64,000 nucleotides of DNA from Marinomonas sp. SBI8L (GCF_001624705.1 NZ_JSEO01000007.1:62001-126000), one strand, 5' to 3'. Positions 8,805-19,134 are shown, counted from the stretch's first letter. The notes: generated by a model not told the origin, from the sequence alone. A program made the numbers and translations.

Positions 8805-10382
8805 TTAGTGGCGGAAGTGACGCATGCCAGTAAAGACCATCGCCATGCCAGCTTCATCTGCTGCAGCTATAACTTCTTCATCACGCATAGAGCCACCTGG
8901 TTGGATAACTGCAGAAATACCTGCGGCAGCGGCAGCATCAATACCGTCACGGAAAGGGAAGAAGGCATCAGATGCCATCACAGAACCTTCAACTTGTAGA
9001 TTTTCGTCAGCCGCTTTAATGCCTGCAATTTTAGCGCTATAAACGCGACTCATTTGGCCTGCGCCCACACCAATTGTTTGGCCTGCTTTAGCGTAAACAA
9101 TGGCATTGGATTTAACAAACTTAGCAACTTTCCACGCAAATAAAAGATCATTTAGTTCTGTTTCACTTGGCTGGCGTTTAGAAACGACTTTAAGGTCTGC
9201 TAGTGTGATGTTGCCATCGTCACGATCTTGAACCAATAAACCGCCATTAACACGCTTGTAATCAAGTGCAGCTGGTTTATCCGCTTGCCATTGACCACAG
9301 CTAAGAAGGCGAACATTTTGTTTCGCACTAACGATTTCAGCGGCTTCAGCGCTGACACTAGGGGCAATGATTACTTCAACGAATTGGCGATCTACAATGG
9401 CTTTTGCAGTTTCTGCATCCAACTCTTGGTTGAAAGCAATGATGCCGCCAAAAGCAGAGGTAGGATCCGTTTCAAAAGCTTTGTCATACGCTGCTAGTTG
9501 GCTTTCAGCAGTAGCGACGCCACATGGGTTGGCGTGCTTAACGATAACGCAAGCTGGCGTTGTAAAGCTTTTTACGCACTCAAGTGCTGCATCAGTATCG
9601 GCGATGTTGTTGTAAGACAGTGCCTTGCCTTGAATTTGTTTTGCTGTGCTAATAGACGCTTCTTGTGGATTAGCTTCAACATAGAAAGCGGCTTTTTGAT
9701 GAGGGTTCTCGCCGTAACGCATTTCTTCTTGCTTGTTGAACTGCAAGTTAAAAGTACGAGCAAAGTCTTCGCTGCCACCAGATACTTTTTTGCCTAAGAA
9801 GTTAGCAATGGCGCCATCATAATGAGAGGTATGCTCAAATGCTTGTACAGCTAGGTCAAAGCGTTGTTCGTAACTAAGGCCGCCATTTTCTTTTAGGCTA
9901 GTAAGAATGCCTTCATAGTCATTCGGATTAACAACGATAGCAACGTCTTTATGGTTTTTAGCCGCAGAGCGAACCATGGTTGGACCACCAATGTCGATGT
10001 TCTCTATTGCCATAGGTAAATCACAATCAGGGCGCTCAATAGTTGCCTCAAAAGGATATAGGTTCACAATCACCATATCGATTTCATCAATGCCATGCTC
10101 TGACATGATGTTTTTATCAAGATCACGGCGACCAAGAATACCGCCATGAATCTTAGGGTGTAAGGTTTTTACACGGCCGTCCATCATTTCAGGGAAGCCT
10201 GTGTAATCAGACACTTCGGTCGCTTTAACATTTGATTCTGTTAAAAGTTTGAAAGTGCCGCCAGTAGACAGAATTTCAACGCCTTGGGCAACAAGTTGCT
10301 CAGCAAAAGCAACAATGCCTGATTTGTCGGAAACACTGATTAGTGCGCGTTTAATCGGAGTAACTGGGTTTTGATTTGCCAT
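8805..10382 (-). CDS. purH: Bifunctional AICAR transformylase / IMP cyclohydrolase
   Basis: Catalyses the last two steps of IMP synthesis. The 525-residue protein has the N-terminal IMP cyclohydrolase (MGS-like) domain (about 10-150: [34 protein letters not shown]) and the C-terminal AICAR formyltransferase domain (about 200-525: [40 protein letters not shown], ending [11 protein letters not shown]). The Lys-His pair and the HPKIHGG motif are intact. Only about 50 nt separate the ATG from the fis terminator, so either a short promoter lies there or expression depends on read-through from dusB-fis. Confidence 0.98.
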   Translation of the reverse strand: MANQNPVTPIKRALISVSDKSGIVAFAEQLVAQGVEILSTGGTFKLLTESNVKATEVSDYTGFPEMMDGRVKTLHPKIHGGILGRRDLDKNIMSEHGIDEIDMVIVNLYPFEATIERPDCDLPMAIENIDIGGPTMVRSAAKNHKDVAIVVNPNDYEGILTSLKENGGLSYEQRFDLAVQAFEHTSHYDGAIANFLGKKVSGGSEDFARTFNLQFNKQEEMRYGENPHQKAAFYVEANPQEASISTAKQIQGKALSYNNIADTDAALECVKSFTTPACVIVKHANPCGVATAESQLAAYDKAFETDPTSAFGGIIAFNQELDAETAKAIVDRQFVEVIIAPSVSAEAAEIVSAKQNVRLLSCGQWQADKPAALDYKRVNGGLLVQDRDDGNITLADLKVVSKRQPSETELNDLLFAWKVAKFVKSNAIVYAKAGQTIGVGAGQMSRVYSAKIAGIKAADENLQVEGSVMASDAFFPFRDGIDAAAAAGISAVIQPGGSMRDEEVIAAADEAGMAMVFTGMRHFRH

Positions 10383-10430
10383 CGTGGATTTCTCAATTAT
10401 TTATTTAGCCAAAGAACGGGGTAGAAAAAC

Positions 10431-10460
10431 AAAAAAAGGGCGTCGAAAACGCCCTTTTTT
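10431..10460 (-). terminator. Intrinsic terminator downstream of fis
   Basis: A GGGCGT/ACGCCC stem is bordered by an A-run and a T-run. It begins just past the fis stop codon, between fis and purH, and would partly uncouple the two. Confidence 0.9.
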
Positions 10461-10465
10461 GGAAA

Positions 10466-10744
10466 CTATAACATGCCATACTGCTTTAGTTTTTTGCGCA
10501 GCGTACCTCGGTTTAAGCCAAGAATAGCAGACGCTTTAGTCTGATTATCTTTCGTGAAGCTCATTACTGACTCTAGTAAAGGTGCTTCTACCTCTGCTAG
10601 TACTAACTGATATAAGTCAGTAATGGGTTGCCCATCAAGATGAGCAAAATAATTCTGTAACGCTCTATCGACATTGTCACGCAGTGTATGTGACTGTTCA
10701 GAAGAGGTTGATTGAAACGATTGAGTGTTAATTTGTTCTACCAC
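10466..10744 (-). CDS. fis: DNA-binding protein Fis
   Basis: Nucleoid-associated protein that bends DNA and regulates rRNA, recombination and growth-phase genes. The C-terminal HTH block [15 protein letters not shown] and the upstream core [18 protein letters not shown] are nearly identical to those of known Fis proteins. A longer frame opens at a TTG (10774), but I prefer the GTG at 10744. AAAGG lies 7-8 nt upstream of it and the 92-residue product is close to the E. coli length of 98. dusB lies about 100 nt upstream on the same strand, the conserved dusB-fis arrangement. Confidence 0.95.
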   Translation of the reverse strand: MVEQINTQSFQSTSSEQSHTLRDNVDRALQNYFAHLDGQPITDLYQLVLAEVEAPLLESVMSFTKDNQTKASAILGLNRGTLRKKLKQYGML

Positions 10745-10844
10745 TGAAAAACCTTTTAGTTTAAAGCTAACCAATTTCTAGCAAACAAAGCAAAAATGGG
10801 TGACGCTACTTTTGCTTTATCGACTATGTGCAAATTCTGTAGGA

Positions 10845-11813
10845 CTATTGACCGACAAAAAAATCTTCTAATTTATCAAGCTGTTCACTCGTATTATCAA
10901 TACGGTTAAAAACAGCTCTAAATGTGCTCTGATCCGATAAAGTACGTAGATACCAACCCACATGCTTTCTCGCAATCCGAACACCTAAATAATCGCCATA
11001 AAATTGATGGAGTGCTGCTACGTGTGAAAGTACCAGTTGTTTTACTTCATCTAAAGTTGGCGCTGCAAGTTCTTCATTGTGTTCTAAAAAGTGTGCGACT
11101 TCTCGAAAAATCCAAGGTCTGCCTTGAGCTGCGCGTCCAATCATGATGCCATCAGCACCAGTATAATCTTTCACGAATTTTGCTTTATGGGCATCATTAA
11201 TGTCACCGTTAGCAAAAACAGGAATTGAGAGAGCCTGTTTGATTTCTGCTATGGTGTCATACTCAGCATTACCTTGAAATTTACATGCTCGAGTGCGGCC
11301 ATGTACTGCTAGGGCTTGGATGCCTATATCTTCTGCCATTCTAGCAATGCGTAAACCATTTTTTTGATCTTCACTCCAGCCAGTACGAATTTTCAACGTC
11401 ACTGGTGCATCGACACTTTCTACTACCGCTTCCAGTATGTCACGGACTAAAGCTTCGTCTTTTAATAGAGCAGAACCTGCTGCTTTATTACATACTTTTT
11501 TGGCTGGACACCCCATATTGATATCAATAATCTGGGCGCCAAGTTCAATGTTTTGACGAGCTGCCTGTGCCATCATGTCAGCATCTCCGCCAGCAATTTG
11601 AACTGACCTTGGTGAGACTTCTGCATCATGTACGAGGCGATTACGGCTTTTGTTGGTGTTCCACAATCTCACATCAGATGTAACCATTTCAGATACCACT
11701 AGACCGGCACCTTGTTGATGACAAAGGCGACGAAAAGGGATATCCGTAATGCCTGCCATAGGGGCAAGAATTACAGGTGATGAAATAGAATAAGGACCGA
11801 TAGCGAAAGCCAT
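10845..11813 (-). CDS. dusB: tRNA-dihydrouridine synthase B
   Basis: FMN-dependent reductase that makes dihydrouridine in tRNA, 322 residues. LAPMAGITDIPFRRLC at the N-terminus binds FMN. DINMGCPAKKVCNKAAGSAL carries the catalytic Cys, and LKIRTGW, AVHGRTR, ANGDIND and MIGRAAQGRPWIF follow in the family order. AGGA lies 6 nt before the ATG. It is the first gene of the dusB-fis operon, read from the promoter at 11875-11903. Confidence 0.97.
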   Translation of the reverse strand: MAFAIGPYSISSPVILAPMAGITDIPFRRLCHQQGAGLVVSEMVTSDVRLWNTNKSRNRLVHDAEVSPRSVQIAGGDADMMAQAARQNIELGAQIIDINMGCPAKKVCNKAAGSALLKDEALVRDILEAVVESVDAPVTLKIRTGWSEDQKNGLRIARMAEDIGIQALAVHGRTRACKFQGNAEYDTIAEIKQALSIPVFANGDINDAHKAKFVKDYTGADGIMIGRAAQGRPWIFREVAHFLEHNEELAAPTLDEVKQLVLSHVAALHQFYGDYLGVRIARKHVGWYLRTLSDQSTFRAVFNRIDNTSEQLDKLEDFFVGQ

Positions 11814-11874
11814 GATATTCCTGTTTACTGGTACGGTATTGTTAAAGATCAGTTACAGCGTCGAGCGGGCGTGA

Positions 11875-11903
11875 ATAATACCTATGCCAAGGGTATTTTT
11901 GAA
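11875..11903 (-). promoter_or_regulatory. Probable dusB-fis promoter with GC-rich discriminator
   Basis: On the minus strand TTCAAA (11898-11903), a 17-nt spacer and TATTAT (11875-11880) form a good sigma-70 promoter. A GC-rich discriminator (CACGCCCGCTCG) follows immediately, as at stringently controlled fis and rRNA promoters. It lies about 60 nt upstream of the dusB start. Stringent control is inferred by analogy with the E. coli fis promoter. Confidence 0.6.
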
Positions 11904-12113
11904 GTCTTGACATGCATAAAATTGACTGTTTTTTGTGCTTTTTTCGATTATTAGTTTAAAAAGTCTATTAAAACAATTAGCTCGAGTCAGGCGTTAATTT
12001 TGGTCTTGTTTTAATTGCGCTGAATATAAAGGGTGATTGGTGCGTCAGCTTGAGCACAAGATGGGAGGAGAATAATATTAGTTTTATCTGATGTAAGGCG
12101 TTTTGCTTTGTCA

Positions 12114-12139
12114 CTCCCTCTTAAATAGATAAGAAGGAG
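12114..12139 (-). terminator. Hairpin downstream of the DUF3426 gene; remaining intergenic region
   Basis: CTCCTTCTTA pairs with TAAGAGGGAG (one G-U pair) around a 6-nt loop, starting 9 nt past the DUF3426 stop. No U-tract follows, so termination is uncertain. The remaining part of the 335-nt gap (11904-12113) is AT-rich, and I see no gene or RNA in it beyond the dusB promoter. Confidence 0.4.
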
Positions 12140-12148
12140 GCGCTGATT

Positions 12149-13447
12149 CTAATAAGAACGCGTTTCTGCACGATATACTTTTAGCTTATGAGTAACCGCT
12201 GTTGCACCTGGATCTGCAATTGGAATAACCAGATGAATAGGGGTTTTCGGCGGCATATAGGTAATGTCTAAAAAGTCTTTATCGAGAAAGTCTTTTTGAG
12301 AGAAAAGTCGAGCGGCAACTGGGCTGCCATTTAAGTCGTAAAACTCCATGGCTATCTTAGGCATAGGTTGTGAGAAATTGCTGTGGTTTGTCATGATCGC
12401 ATTAACAACTAATGCATTTTCTTTGGTTGGATGGCTTTGTACTCTGACATGTTGGATATCAATGGCTTTCACATCCTCAAAGATAGGTAGCACACAGCCA
12501 TAATAAGAGCAGACAATATTATAGATAGGTCGAAAAGAAGCTGAGCGGCTGCCAGTCTCGTAATTAACGACGATTAATTGCACTGCGCTAATAATGATTA
12601 AAGCAAAACAAGCAAGCGCCCAACGCCACGTATGCTTTGGTTTGCTTTCACCGTTATCCTCCGGATCATCCATTAGTTCCCCTAAGTTGTGGGATACATC
12701 ATGGTTAAATTGTAGGCCTTGATTGCTGTTGCTGCCTTCTTGTTGAGAAACAGACTGAGCAAGCTCTTGAAGTGCTTGCATATATTCTGGTTCAGCCGCA
12801 GATTTTGTGGGGCTTTCACTTGTGTTGACTGCTTGTTTGCTTGAGGCTGTAGTTTGTGGCTTTTGTGGACTGGTTAAGGTTTTAGCATCAAGGAAGAAGT
12901 CATCATCATCCATGCTTAATGTAGATTTAACCTGTGTGCTGGTTTTGCTTTTTGCTTGGCTTTGGGCTGCTTCAAGTTCTGCAAGTTCAAGCTCCCATGG
13001 CGCAGGTTCTTTTTCGGCTTTTAAAACCTTAGCGTTAACTTTGCGTGTTTTGTCTTCTGATGGCTGCTCGGATGCTGAGTCAGAGGTTTTGTTACTGTTA
13101 TCAGGTGTTTCTAAGTCATCATCAGAGATGAGAGTGTTTAACCAATCAGGGTTAACTATGTCGTCATCATCCGCAGCGGTAAATAAGTTTGGACTATGGC
13201 CTTTAGGTGCCGCTTCTTTCGGTTTTGCTTTTGTCGTTTTTTTACTTTTTGTTTTGTTGTTAGCCGTTGGCGTTTTGTCTGATGTTGATGCTGTACTATC
13301 CAATGTTTGTGTAGCATGGGATTGTGCTTCAAAGATGTGGAAGCACTGACCACAACGTACTTTACCTTTTGCCATAGTCAGTACATCAGCACTTACTCGA
13401 AAAGCGGTGGAGCATTTTGGGCATTGGGTAATCATACTGTCTGGCAT
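12149..13447 (-). CDS. MJ0042-type zinc-ribbon and DUF3426 membrane protein
   Basis: A 432-residue protein of unknown function. The N-terminus carries an MJ0042 zinc ribbon (CPKCSTAFRV...KVRCGQCFHIFEA, two C-x-x-C pairs, about residues 9-41). A long low-complexity linker rich in Ser, Thr, Lys, Asp and Gln follows (about 42-275). Then come one membrane helix (WALACFALIIISAVQLIVV, about 279-297) and a C-terminal DUF3426 domain, probably periplasmic. It occupies the place of the hypothetical gene between prmA and dusB in pseudomonads. The start could be codon 1 or the ATG at codon 5 (MITQCPKC); neither has a clear ribosome-binding site. Confidence 0.85.
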   Translation of the reverse strand: MPDSMITQCPKCSTAFRVSADVLTMAKGKVRCGQCFHIFEAQSHATQTLDSTASTSDKTPTANNKTKSKKTTKAKPKEAAPKGHSPNLFTAADDDDIVNPDWLNTLISDDDLETPDNSNKTSDSASEQPSEDKTRKVNAKVLKAEKEPAPWELELAELEAAQSQAKSKTSTQVKSTLSMDDDDFFLDAKTLTSPQKPQTTASSKQAVNTSESPTKSAAEPEYMQALQELAQSVSQQEGSNSNQGLQFNHDVSHNLGELMDDPEDNGESKPKHTWRWALACFALIIISAVQLIVVNYETGSRSASFRPIYNIVCSYYGCVLPIFEDVKAIDIQHVRVQSHPTKENALVVNAIMTNHSNFSQPMPKIAMEFYDLNGSPVAARLFSQKDFLDKDFLDITYMPPKTPIHLVIPIADPGATAVTHKLKVYRAETRSY

Positions 13448-13552
13448 AATAAAGCGATTCGTCTACTCGATTAAAATAATAAAAAGTTTTGCCTAAAAAT
13501 AAAGGGATGGCTTATTTGGGCAAACCTATGTCAACAAAAGCCTTTCTTTTAT

Positions 13553-13583
13553 ATTGCTTACCATCTTGAGAATGGTAAGCAAT
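13553..13583 (-). terminator. Strong hairpin 10 nt downstream of prmA
   Basis: ATTGCTTACCAT and ATGGTAAGCAAT form a perfect 12-bp stem with a 7-nt loop. No U-run follows on the minus strand, so it may be a weak terminator or an mRNA 3' stabiliser. Confidence 0.55.
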
Positions 13584-13592
13584 AGAGTCTTG

Positions 13593-14480
13593 TTAAGCGT
13601 TCTTGGTTGCGACAATGCGGATCCAATCTTCTTTTTCAACGACTGACTCAATTGTAAACCAAGGGCTGTAAGCATCAATCACTTCCTGGGCTTGGTTTGA
13701 TAAAATGCCTGAAAGAGCTAGTTGGCCACCCGTAGCAACAAGTGCTGAAATAGTGTCAGCAAGTTGGGCTAATGGGCCAGCTAGAATATTTGCTACAACA
13801 ATCTCTGCTTGAAGGTCACTTTCATAAGGTGGCAGTTTTACCTCAATGCGTTTCGCATCAATCTTGTTGCGTTCAGCATTATCTTGAGTGGCTTGAACAG
13901 CTTGAGGGTCAATATCAATACCGACCATATTGCTTGCCCCTAATAACAGGCCAGCTATACCTAAAATTCCTGAGCCGCAGCCATAATCTATAATGGTTTT
14001 ATTATGGCAATCTAGGCCATCTAACCATTCAAGGCAAAGTGCTGTTGTTGGGTGTGTGCCTGTACCAAAAGCTAAGCCTGGGTCTAACATAAGGTTAACG
14101 GCTTCTGGGTCAGGAATCTCTCGCCAGCTTGGGCATACCCATAAACGTTCACCAAACTGAATAGGGTGGTAGCTATCCATCCACTCACGTTCCCAGTCCT
14201 TATCCTCTAAAATTTCGATTTTAGTCGCTAAATCTGTCTTAAGCTCTGCTGCTTTTTCATCGATCAGAGGGCGAATTTGTTCTATATCAGCATCCGCTTC
14301 AAAGAGGCCGGTAACACGTGTGTGGTTCCAAAGCGGTGTAGTGTTTAATTCTGGCTCATAAACAGGGTCATCATTTACATCTTCAAATGTAACAACCATA
14401 GCGCCACAGCCGAGCAAAAGATCTTCTAATTCTGGTACTTGTTCTGGCGTGCTCTGAACGCGGATTTGAAGCCAAGGCAT
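13593..14480 (-). CDS. prmA: Ribosomal protein L11 methyltransferase
   Basis: SAM-dependent enzyme that methylates ribosomal protein L11. It has 295 residues, usual length. The N-terminal substrate-recognition part (MPWLQIRVQST..., about 1-100) is followed by the conserved LMLDPGLAFGTGTHPTT (about 130-147), the SAM-binding DYGCGSGILGIA (about 165-176) and VVANILAGPL. AGGA lies about 10 nt upstream of the ATG. accC lies 241 nt upstream on the same strand, separated by a hairpin, so prmA may have its own promoter. Confidence 0.97.
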   Translation of the reverse strand: MPWLQIRVQSTPEQVPELEDLLLGCGAMVVTFEDVNDDPVYEPELNTTPLWNHTRVTGLFEADADIEQIRPLIDEKAAELKTDLATKIEILEDKDWEREWMDSYHPIQFGERLWVCPSWREIPDPEAVNLMLDPGLAFGTGTHPTTALCLEWLDGLDCHNKTIIDYGCGSGILGIAGLLLGASNMVGIDIDPQAVQATQDNAERNKIDAKRIEVKLPPYESDLQAEIVVANILAGPLAQLADTISALVATGGQLALSGILSNQAQEVIDAYSPWFTIESVVEKEDWIRIVATKNA

Positions 14481-14645
14481 ATAGTGTTTTCCTGTTTGTT
14501 ATGCTTGTTAGGTGAAATATCAACCTAATGGTTTTGTTGATCAAGCGGTATAGCATTATCAACTTCCTGTTTAATCACATAATAAAAGAACAGAAAGAGT
14601 GCGTATATTGATTTTGTTTAAATAAAGCTGCTTGATAAACATGAT

Positions 14646-14679
14646 TACGGCTCGAACTATCTAGGATAGTCGAGCCGTA
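14646..14679 (-). terminator. Bulged hairpin between accC and prmA
   Basis: TACGGCTCGA pairs with the complementary arm ending in CGAGCCGTA, with an extra ACTAT/ATAGT inner stem and a one-base bulge. It lies about 40 nt past the accC stop. The following bases are only moderately T-rich, so I call it a likely terminator, not a certain one. Confidence 0.6.
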
Positions 14680-14721
14680 TTCTTAGCTTAACCTTTACTC
14701 AAAATGAAGTGTAGTAAAAGT

Positions 14722-16062
14722 TTATAGACCTAGTTTCTTCTCAAGGTAGTGAATGTTAACACCACCTTCGATAAAGCTTGGGTCTGTCGCTAGTTCTTTT
14801 TGCAGTTCAATGTTTGTTCTGATGCCATCGATGAAGGTTTCATCTAGTGCATTAGATAAACGTTTGAGTGCTGTTCTTCTATCATCAGCATGACAGATGA
14901 TCTTACCTATCATGGAGTCATAGGTAGGAGGTACTGAGTAGCCACTGTAAATGTGAGAGTCAACACGAACACCCATGCCACCAGGAGCATGGAAGTAGTT
15001 GATCTTACCTGGGCTAGGCATGAAGGTTTTAGAATCTTCCGCATTAATACGAGATTCAACCGCATGGCCATTTAGTACAACATCTTCTTGTTTGATAGAA
15101 AGTTTTAAGCCACTTGCTATGCGAAGCTGTTCTTTAACGATGTCAACACCTGTAACCATTTCAGTAACTGGGTGCTCTACCTGAACACGAGTGTTCATTT
15201 CGATAAAGTAGAAGCTGCCATCTTCATATAAGAATTCAAATGTACCTGCACCGCGGTAGTTGATCTCAATACAAGCGTCAACACAAGCTTGTAAACAGGC
15301 TGCACGTGAAGCTGGATCAAGATGAGGCGCTGGCGCTTCTTCTAATACTTTTTGGTGACGACGTTGCAAAGAGCAATCACGGTCATAAAGATGAACAGCA
15401 TTGCCTTGGCCATCTGCCAGAACCTGTACTTCAACGTGGCGAGGGTTTGTAAGGAATTTCTCCATATAAACCGTGCTATCACCAAAGTAAGAACCCGCTT
15501 CCGATTGAGTAATACTGATAGATTTAAGCAGGCTAGCTTCATCATGTACAACACGCATACCACGACCACCACCACCGGCAGCCGCTTTTACGATAACTGG
15601 GTAGCCAATTTCTAGCGCAATACGCTTACATTCGCTTTCGTCTGTTGGTACTGGGCCGTTAGAGCCAGGAACAGTCGGAACACCTGCTTTACGCATAGCA
15701 ACAATGGCAGAAACCTTGTCACCCATAAGACGAATGGTTTCAGCTTTTGGGCCAATGAAAGCGAAGCCAGAGTTTTCAACTTGCTCTGCAAAGTCAGCGT
15801 TTTCAGCTAAAAAGCCGTAGCCTGGGTGAATAGCTGTACTGTTTGTTACTTCAGCAGCACTAATGATAGCTGGAATGTTTAGATAGCTTTGTGCTGATGG
15901 GTTTGGGCCGATACAGATTGACTCATCAGCCAAACGAACGTGAAGCAAATCGCTGTCAATTTTAGAGTGGACAGCCACTGTTTTGATACCGAGTTCTTTA
16001 CATGCACGTAAAATACGCAATGCAATTTCACCGCGGTTAGCAATCAAGACTTTATCAAGCAT
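14722..16062 (-). CDS. accC: Acetyl-CoA carboxylase, biotin carboxylase subunit
   Basis: ATP-grasp enzyme that carboxylates the biotin on AccB in the first step of fatty-acid synthesis. It has 446 residues, usual length. [20 protein letters not shown] opens the protein, and [14 protein letters not shown], the glycine-rich [29 protein letters not shown], the [19 protein letters not shown] block and [14 protein letters not shown] follow, all intact. AGG lies 7 nt before the ATG. It begins 20 nt after the accB stop codon, as one accBC transcript. Confidence 0.98.
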   Translation of the reverse strand: MLDKVLIANRGEIALRILRACKELGIKTVAVHSKIDSDLLHVRLADESICIGPNPSAQSYLNIPAIISAAEVTNSTAIHPGYGFLAENADFAEQVENSGFAFIGPKAETIRLMGDKVSAIVAMRKAGVPTVPGSNGPVPTDESECKRIALEIGYPVIVKAAAGGGGRGMRVVHDEASLLKSISITQSEAGSYFGDSTVYMEKFLTNPRHVEVQVLADGQGNAVHLYDRDCSLQRRHQKVLEEAPAPHLDPASRAACLQACVDACIEINYRGAGTFEFLYEDGSFYFIEMNTRVQVEHPVTEMVTGVDIVKEQLRIASGLKLSIKQEDVVLNGHAVESRINAEDSKTFMPSPGKINYFHAPGGMGVRVDSHIYSGYSVPPTYDSMIGKIICHADDRRTALKRLSNALDETFIDGIRTNIELQKELATDPSFIEGGVNIHYLEKKLGL

Positions 16063-16082
16063 GATAGGACCTATTGAAGTAA

Positions 16083-16538
16083 TTAAACGATAGTTACAAG
16101 CGGTTGGTCGAATTCAACTGCTTCGCCGTCTTCAACAAGGATGGCACCGATAGTACCTGACTTGTCAGCTTCGATTTGGTTCATCATTTTCATTGCTTCA
16201 ACGATACAAATAGTATCACCAGCATTTACTTTTTGGCCAACCTCAACAAAAGCTTTAGAGCCTGGCGCTGGAGATCTGTAGTGAGTACCAACCATAGGAG
16301 ATTTAACGGCATGGCCTGATACTTCTGGCGCTGCTGCTGGAGCGATTGCAGCAGGTGCCGCCGCTGGGGCAGGTGCTGCTGCAGCTGGAGCCGCAACAGG
16401 TGCTGGTGCAGCGTAAGCTACAGGTGTTGCACCACCACGGCTGATGCGTACTGCTTCTTCGCCTTCTTTAATTTCGATTTCGTATACATTGGATTCTTCC
16501 AATAGTTCGATCAATTTTTTGATTTTACGAATGTCCAT
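16083..16538 (-). CDS. accB: Acetyl-CoA carboxylase, biotin carboxyl carrier protein
   Basis: Carries the biotin of acetyl-CoA carboxylase. It has 151 residues. An N-terminal segment ([20 protein letters not shown]) is joined by an Ala/Pro-rich flexible linker (about 38-72) to the biotinyl domain. The biotinylated lysine lies in [11 protein letters not shown], and the thumb-containing [20 protein letters not shown] precedes it. It is first in the accB-accC pair, with aroQ upstream. Confidence 0.98.
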   Translation of the reverse strand: MDIRKIKKLIELLEESNVYEIEIKEGEEAVRISRGGATPVAYAAPAPVAAPAAAAPAPAAAPAAIAPAAAPEVSGHAVKSPMVGTHYRSPAPGSKAFVEVGQKVNAGDTICIVEAMKMMNQIEADKSGTIGAILVEDGEAVEFDQPLVTIV

Positions 16539-16611
16539 GTTTGGTCTCTTCTGTCTGTGTTTATTTTTCCAAAAAGTCTAAGCCTTTTGGTGTTAATTAT
16601 GAGCGCGAACG

Positions 16612-17061
16612 CTAGCCATGCTTATCCTGAGTGCAATAAGTCATAGCGAAATCTAGTGCATATTCATACCCTTTGGTGCCAAGGCCACAAATGACTGCTT
16701 TAGCGACATCATTAAAATAAGAGTGATGTCTAAAAGGTTCTCGGGCATGAACATTAGAAAGGTGAACTTCTATAAAAGGTGTATCAATCGCTAAAATAGC
16801 ATCACGAATGGCGACACTGGTGTGGGTAAAGGCAGCAGGGTTAATAATGATAAAGTCTACGGCCCCGCGAGCATCATGGATTCGATTAATGATGTCGTGT
16901 TCAGCGTTGGATTGCATAAAGTCCAACGAGTGTCCCGCATTTTGAGCTTGTTGAGTCAGTGTTTTTTCTACGTCAGCTAGTGTTGTTGATCCGTAAATCT
17001 CTGGTTCACGAGTACCTAACAAATTTAGGTTAGGACCATTTAGCACTAAAAATGACGCCAT
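16612..17061 (-). CDS. aroQ: 3-dehydroquinate dehydratase, type II
   Basis: Third step of the shikimate pathway, 149 residues, typical for the dodecameric type II enzyme. [20 protein letters not shown] at the N-terminus carries the catalytic Tyr and the lid Arg. [33 protein letters not shown] with the catalytic His, and [14 protein letters not shown] follow. Its place beside accB is the common gammaproteobacterial arrangement (aroQ-accB-accC). AAGGG lies about 9 nt upstream of the ATG. Confidence 0.97.
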   Translation of the reverse strand: MASFLVLNGPNLNLLGTREPEIYGSTTLADVEKTLTQQAQNAGHSLDFMQSNAEHDIINRIHDARGAVDFIIINPAAFTHTSVAIRDAILAIDTPFIEVHLSNVHAREPFRHHSYFNDVAKAVICGLGTKGYEYALDFAMTYCTQDKHG

Positions 17062-17201
17062 ACACTTTTCCCTTAATTGATAATTGACGTGAAATTATCG
17101 TTAAAAAGCAGGAATTTGTCTAGTTCTTCGGGAAAAAACACATAATTTGTTTTTCTTGTTTGCTTTTTGTTCTTTAGTAAACTTTTTACTTGGTTTTTGC
17201 G

Positions 17202-19022
17202 TTACTGATTTTGCTTCAAGCTATAATTTAGTCGATCTACGACTTCTTTCTTGCTTGGTTCACCAACCAAAGCTATGTCTTTTAAATGCTTACCTGTGTC
17301 AGTGAAAAACAAAACACTTGGAGGCCCATATAAAGAAAAAGCTTGAAGAAGCGCTTTGTTATCGGCTGAGTTGTCTGTGACATCCGCTCTGACTAGGGTG
17401 AATTGATTTAGTAGAGGGACAACATCTGGTGCTAAAAATATTTCTTCTTCCATGACTATGCAGCTAATACACCAGTCGGCGTAAAAGTCGAGCATGATAG
17501 GCTTACCTTTTGGGTTATTGGCAATAATTTTGTTTAATTCTTCAAGAGAATAAATGTCGGTAAAGTCTAATTCTTTAGCGTCTGCTTTAGTGATTGTTTG
17601 ATTCAAGGTTAAATGGTGCAGTGGTGCTAAAGCGTTTCTACCTCCTGATGCTCCACCAATAGCTTGTATTAGCGCTATCATAAGCGTGATGATACCTAGG
17701 CCTAAGCGTAAAACATTGTGTTTGTTAAGCTGGTAGCGCATGAGAAAATAAGCACCCAAAAAAGCAAAGAAAACACTCCATAGAATTAATTCGTAATGGC
17801 CTAGGTTTAGGCGACTAACCAACCAGATTGCTACACCTAATAGTGCAAAACCCATGAGAGCTTTAATATCATTTAGCCATTCGCCTGCACGAGGTAAAAT
17901 TTTGCGTCCAAAAAGTGCAACCAATAATAAAGGTGTAGCCATCCCCAGCGCTAATACAAACATAAGTCCTGCACCGTAAAGAGGGTCTGCTTGAGCGCTG
18001 ACATATAAAATAATCCCGGCTAAAGGTGCAGATACGCAGGGCGACACGATTAACGTTGCGACGATACCTGTGATGATGACACTGATGCTTTTGTGTTTGC
18101 CGTTACTATTGCCTAGATTCTCTAATTTGTTCTGTAAGCTGGAAGGGAGCTTTAAGTCAAAAATACCGAACATGGCAAGTGATAATAAAACAAAGATACT
18201 CGCGCTAATCATGAGTACTATCGGGCTTTGTAAATAAGCTTGGATATTGTATTTGGTACCAAAAAAGCCAGCAATTGCACCTAACGCCGCATAGGTAGAT
18301 GCCATGGCAAGAATATATAAAAGGGTATAATAAACACCTTGCCAAGGTTTTTTCTGCGAGCCAACTACAATGGCAGAAACAATAGGCACCATAGGTAAAA
18401 CACAAGGTGTTAATGAGAGAAGAAGGCCTAAACCAAAGAGAGTCATTATAATAGTAAGACTGCTACCGCTTTGAATCAGATTGATAATTTCGCTAGTTTG
18501 AGAGGGTGCAGGCAAAGCCGGGTCTAGACTCAAGGCTGGGGAGATAGAGGGTGTTGCTTGACTGTTTGTAACTGTTACTTCAATAGGTAAGGATTGAGGA
18601 GGATAGCAAAGTCCTTTATCCGCACAACCTTGATACTTAACTTGCGTTTTAATTAATGTGCCTGCAGGTAAATTTTCATCGTAAACAAGCGTCGCTTTGA
18701 ATTTGTCTCGATAAACTATCACATCGCCAAAATAAGGATCAGTTTTATCTAAGCCTTGTGAAAAAGGTTCGAAGCGAATTTGGCTATTTAATTCACTTTG
18801 ATCAACTAGTTTAAATTGGTGCTGATAAAGGTAGTAGCCGTCAGCAATGTCCCACATCACCTCAACTTGGTTATTTTCCTTTGGACTAAAACTAAACTGA
18901 AAAGCTTCTTGTACGGGTAAAAATTCATTTTTTGAATTAAATGGAAGTTTTAAATCCAATGCGTGCAATGATGCACTGGTTAAGAATAAAATAAGCAGGG
19001 TAAGGTATCGCATAAAATCCAT
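17202..19022 (-). CDS. dsbD: Thiol:disulfide interchange protein DsbD
   Basis: Inner-membrane reductant conduit that passes electrons from cytosolic thioredoxin to periplasmic DsbC/CcmG-type proteins. It has 606 residues, slightly longer than E. coli DsbD. A signal peptide (about 1-21) is followed by the periplasmic alpha domain with the Cys pair in YQGCADKGLCYPP (about 130-142). The eight-helix beta domain carries cysteines in SLTPCVLPMVP and IVSPCVSAPLAG. The C-terminal thioredoxin-like gamma domain has the redox motif DWCISC (usually CVAC). The start could be codon 1 or the ATG at codon 4 (MRYLTLL). It heads the aroQ-acc block as in pseudomonads. Confidence 0.95.
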   Translation of the reverse strand: MDFMRYLTLLILFLTSASLHALDLKLPFNSKNEFLPVQEAFQFSFSPKENNQVEVMWDIADGYYLYQHQFKLVDQSELNSQIRFEPFSQGLDKTDPYFGDVIVYRDKFKATLVYDENLPAGTLIKTQVKYQGCADKGLCYPPQSLPIEVTVTNSQATPSISPALSLDPALPAPSQTSEIINLIQSGSSLTIIMTLFGLGLLLSLTPCVLPMVPIVSAIVVGSQKKPWQGVYYTLLYILAMASTYAALGAIAGFFGTKYNIQAYLQSPIVLMISASIFVLLSLAMFGIFDLKLPSSLQNKLENLGNSNGKHKSISVIITGIVATLIVSPCVSAPLAGIILYVSAQADPLYGAGLMFVLALGMATPLLLVALFGRKILPRAGEWLNDIKALMGFALLGVAIWLVSRLNLGHYELILWSVFFAFLGAYFLMRYQLNKHNVLRLGLGIITLMIALIQAIGGASGGRNALAPLHHLTLNQTITKADAKELDFTDIYSLEELNKIIANNPKGKPIMLDFYADWCISCIVMEEEIFLAPDVVPLLNQFTLVRADVTDNSADNKALLQAFSLYGPPSVLFFTDTGKHLKDIALVGEPSKKEVVDRLNYSLKQNQ

Positions 19023-19134
19023 CTGTATAGTGATGCTAAAATCTGAAACGGGCTAATGTTAACGTGTCAGACACGTGATTGTGAAATTAGTTGCCAATAA
19101 TATGACTTTTTATGAAAGTTAGGGGGAGAGACGT

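Noticed and set aside
11877-11896. AATACC/GGTATT hairpin with a T-run upstream of dusB, considered as a terminator
   Set aside because: It overlaps the -10/-35 spacer of the likely dusB-fis promoter and follows no plus-strand gene.
12807-13349. Long plus-strand open frame (180 codons) opposite the DUF3426 gene
   Set aside because: It mirrors the low-complexity Ser/Asp-rich linker, has no ribosome-binding site and contains no recognisable domain.
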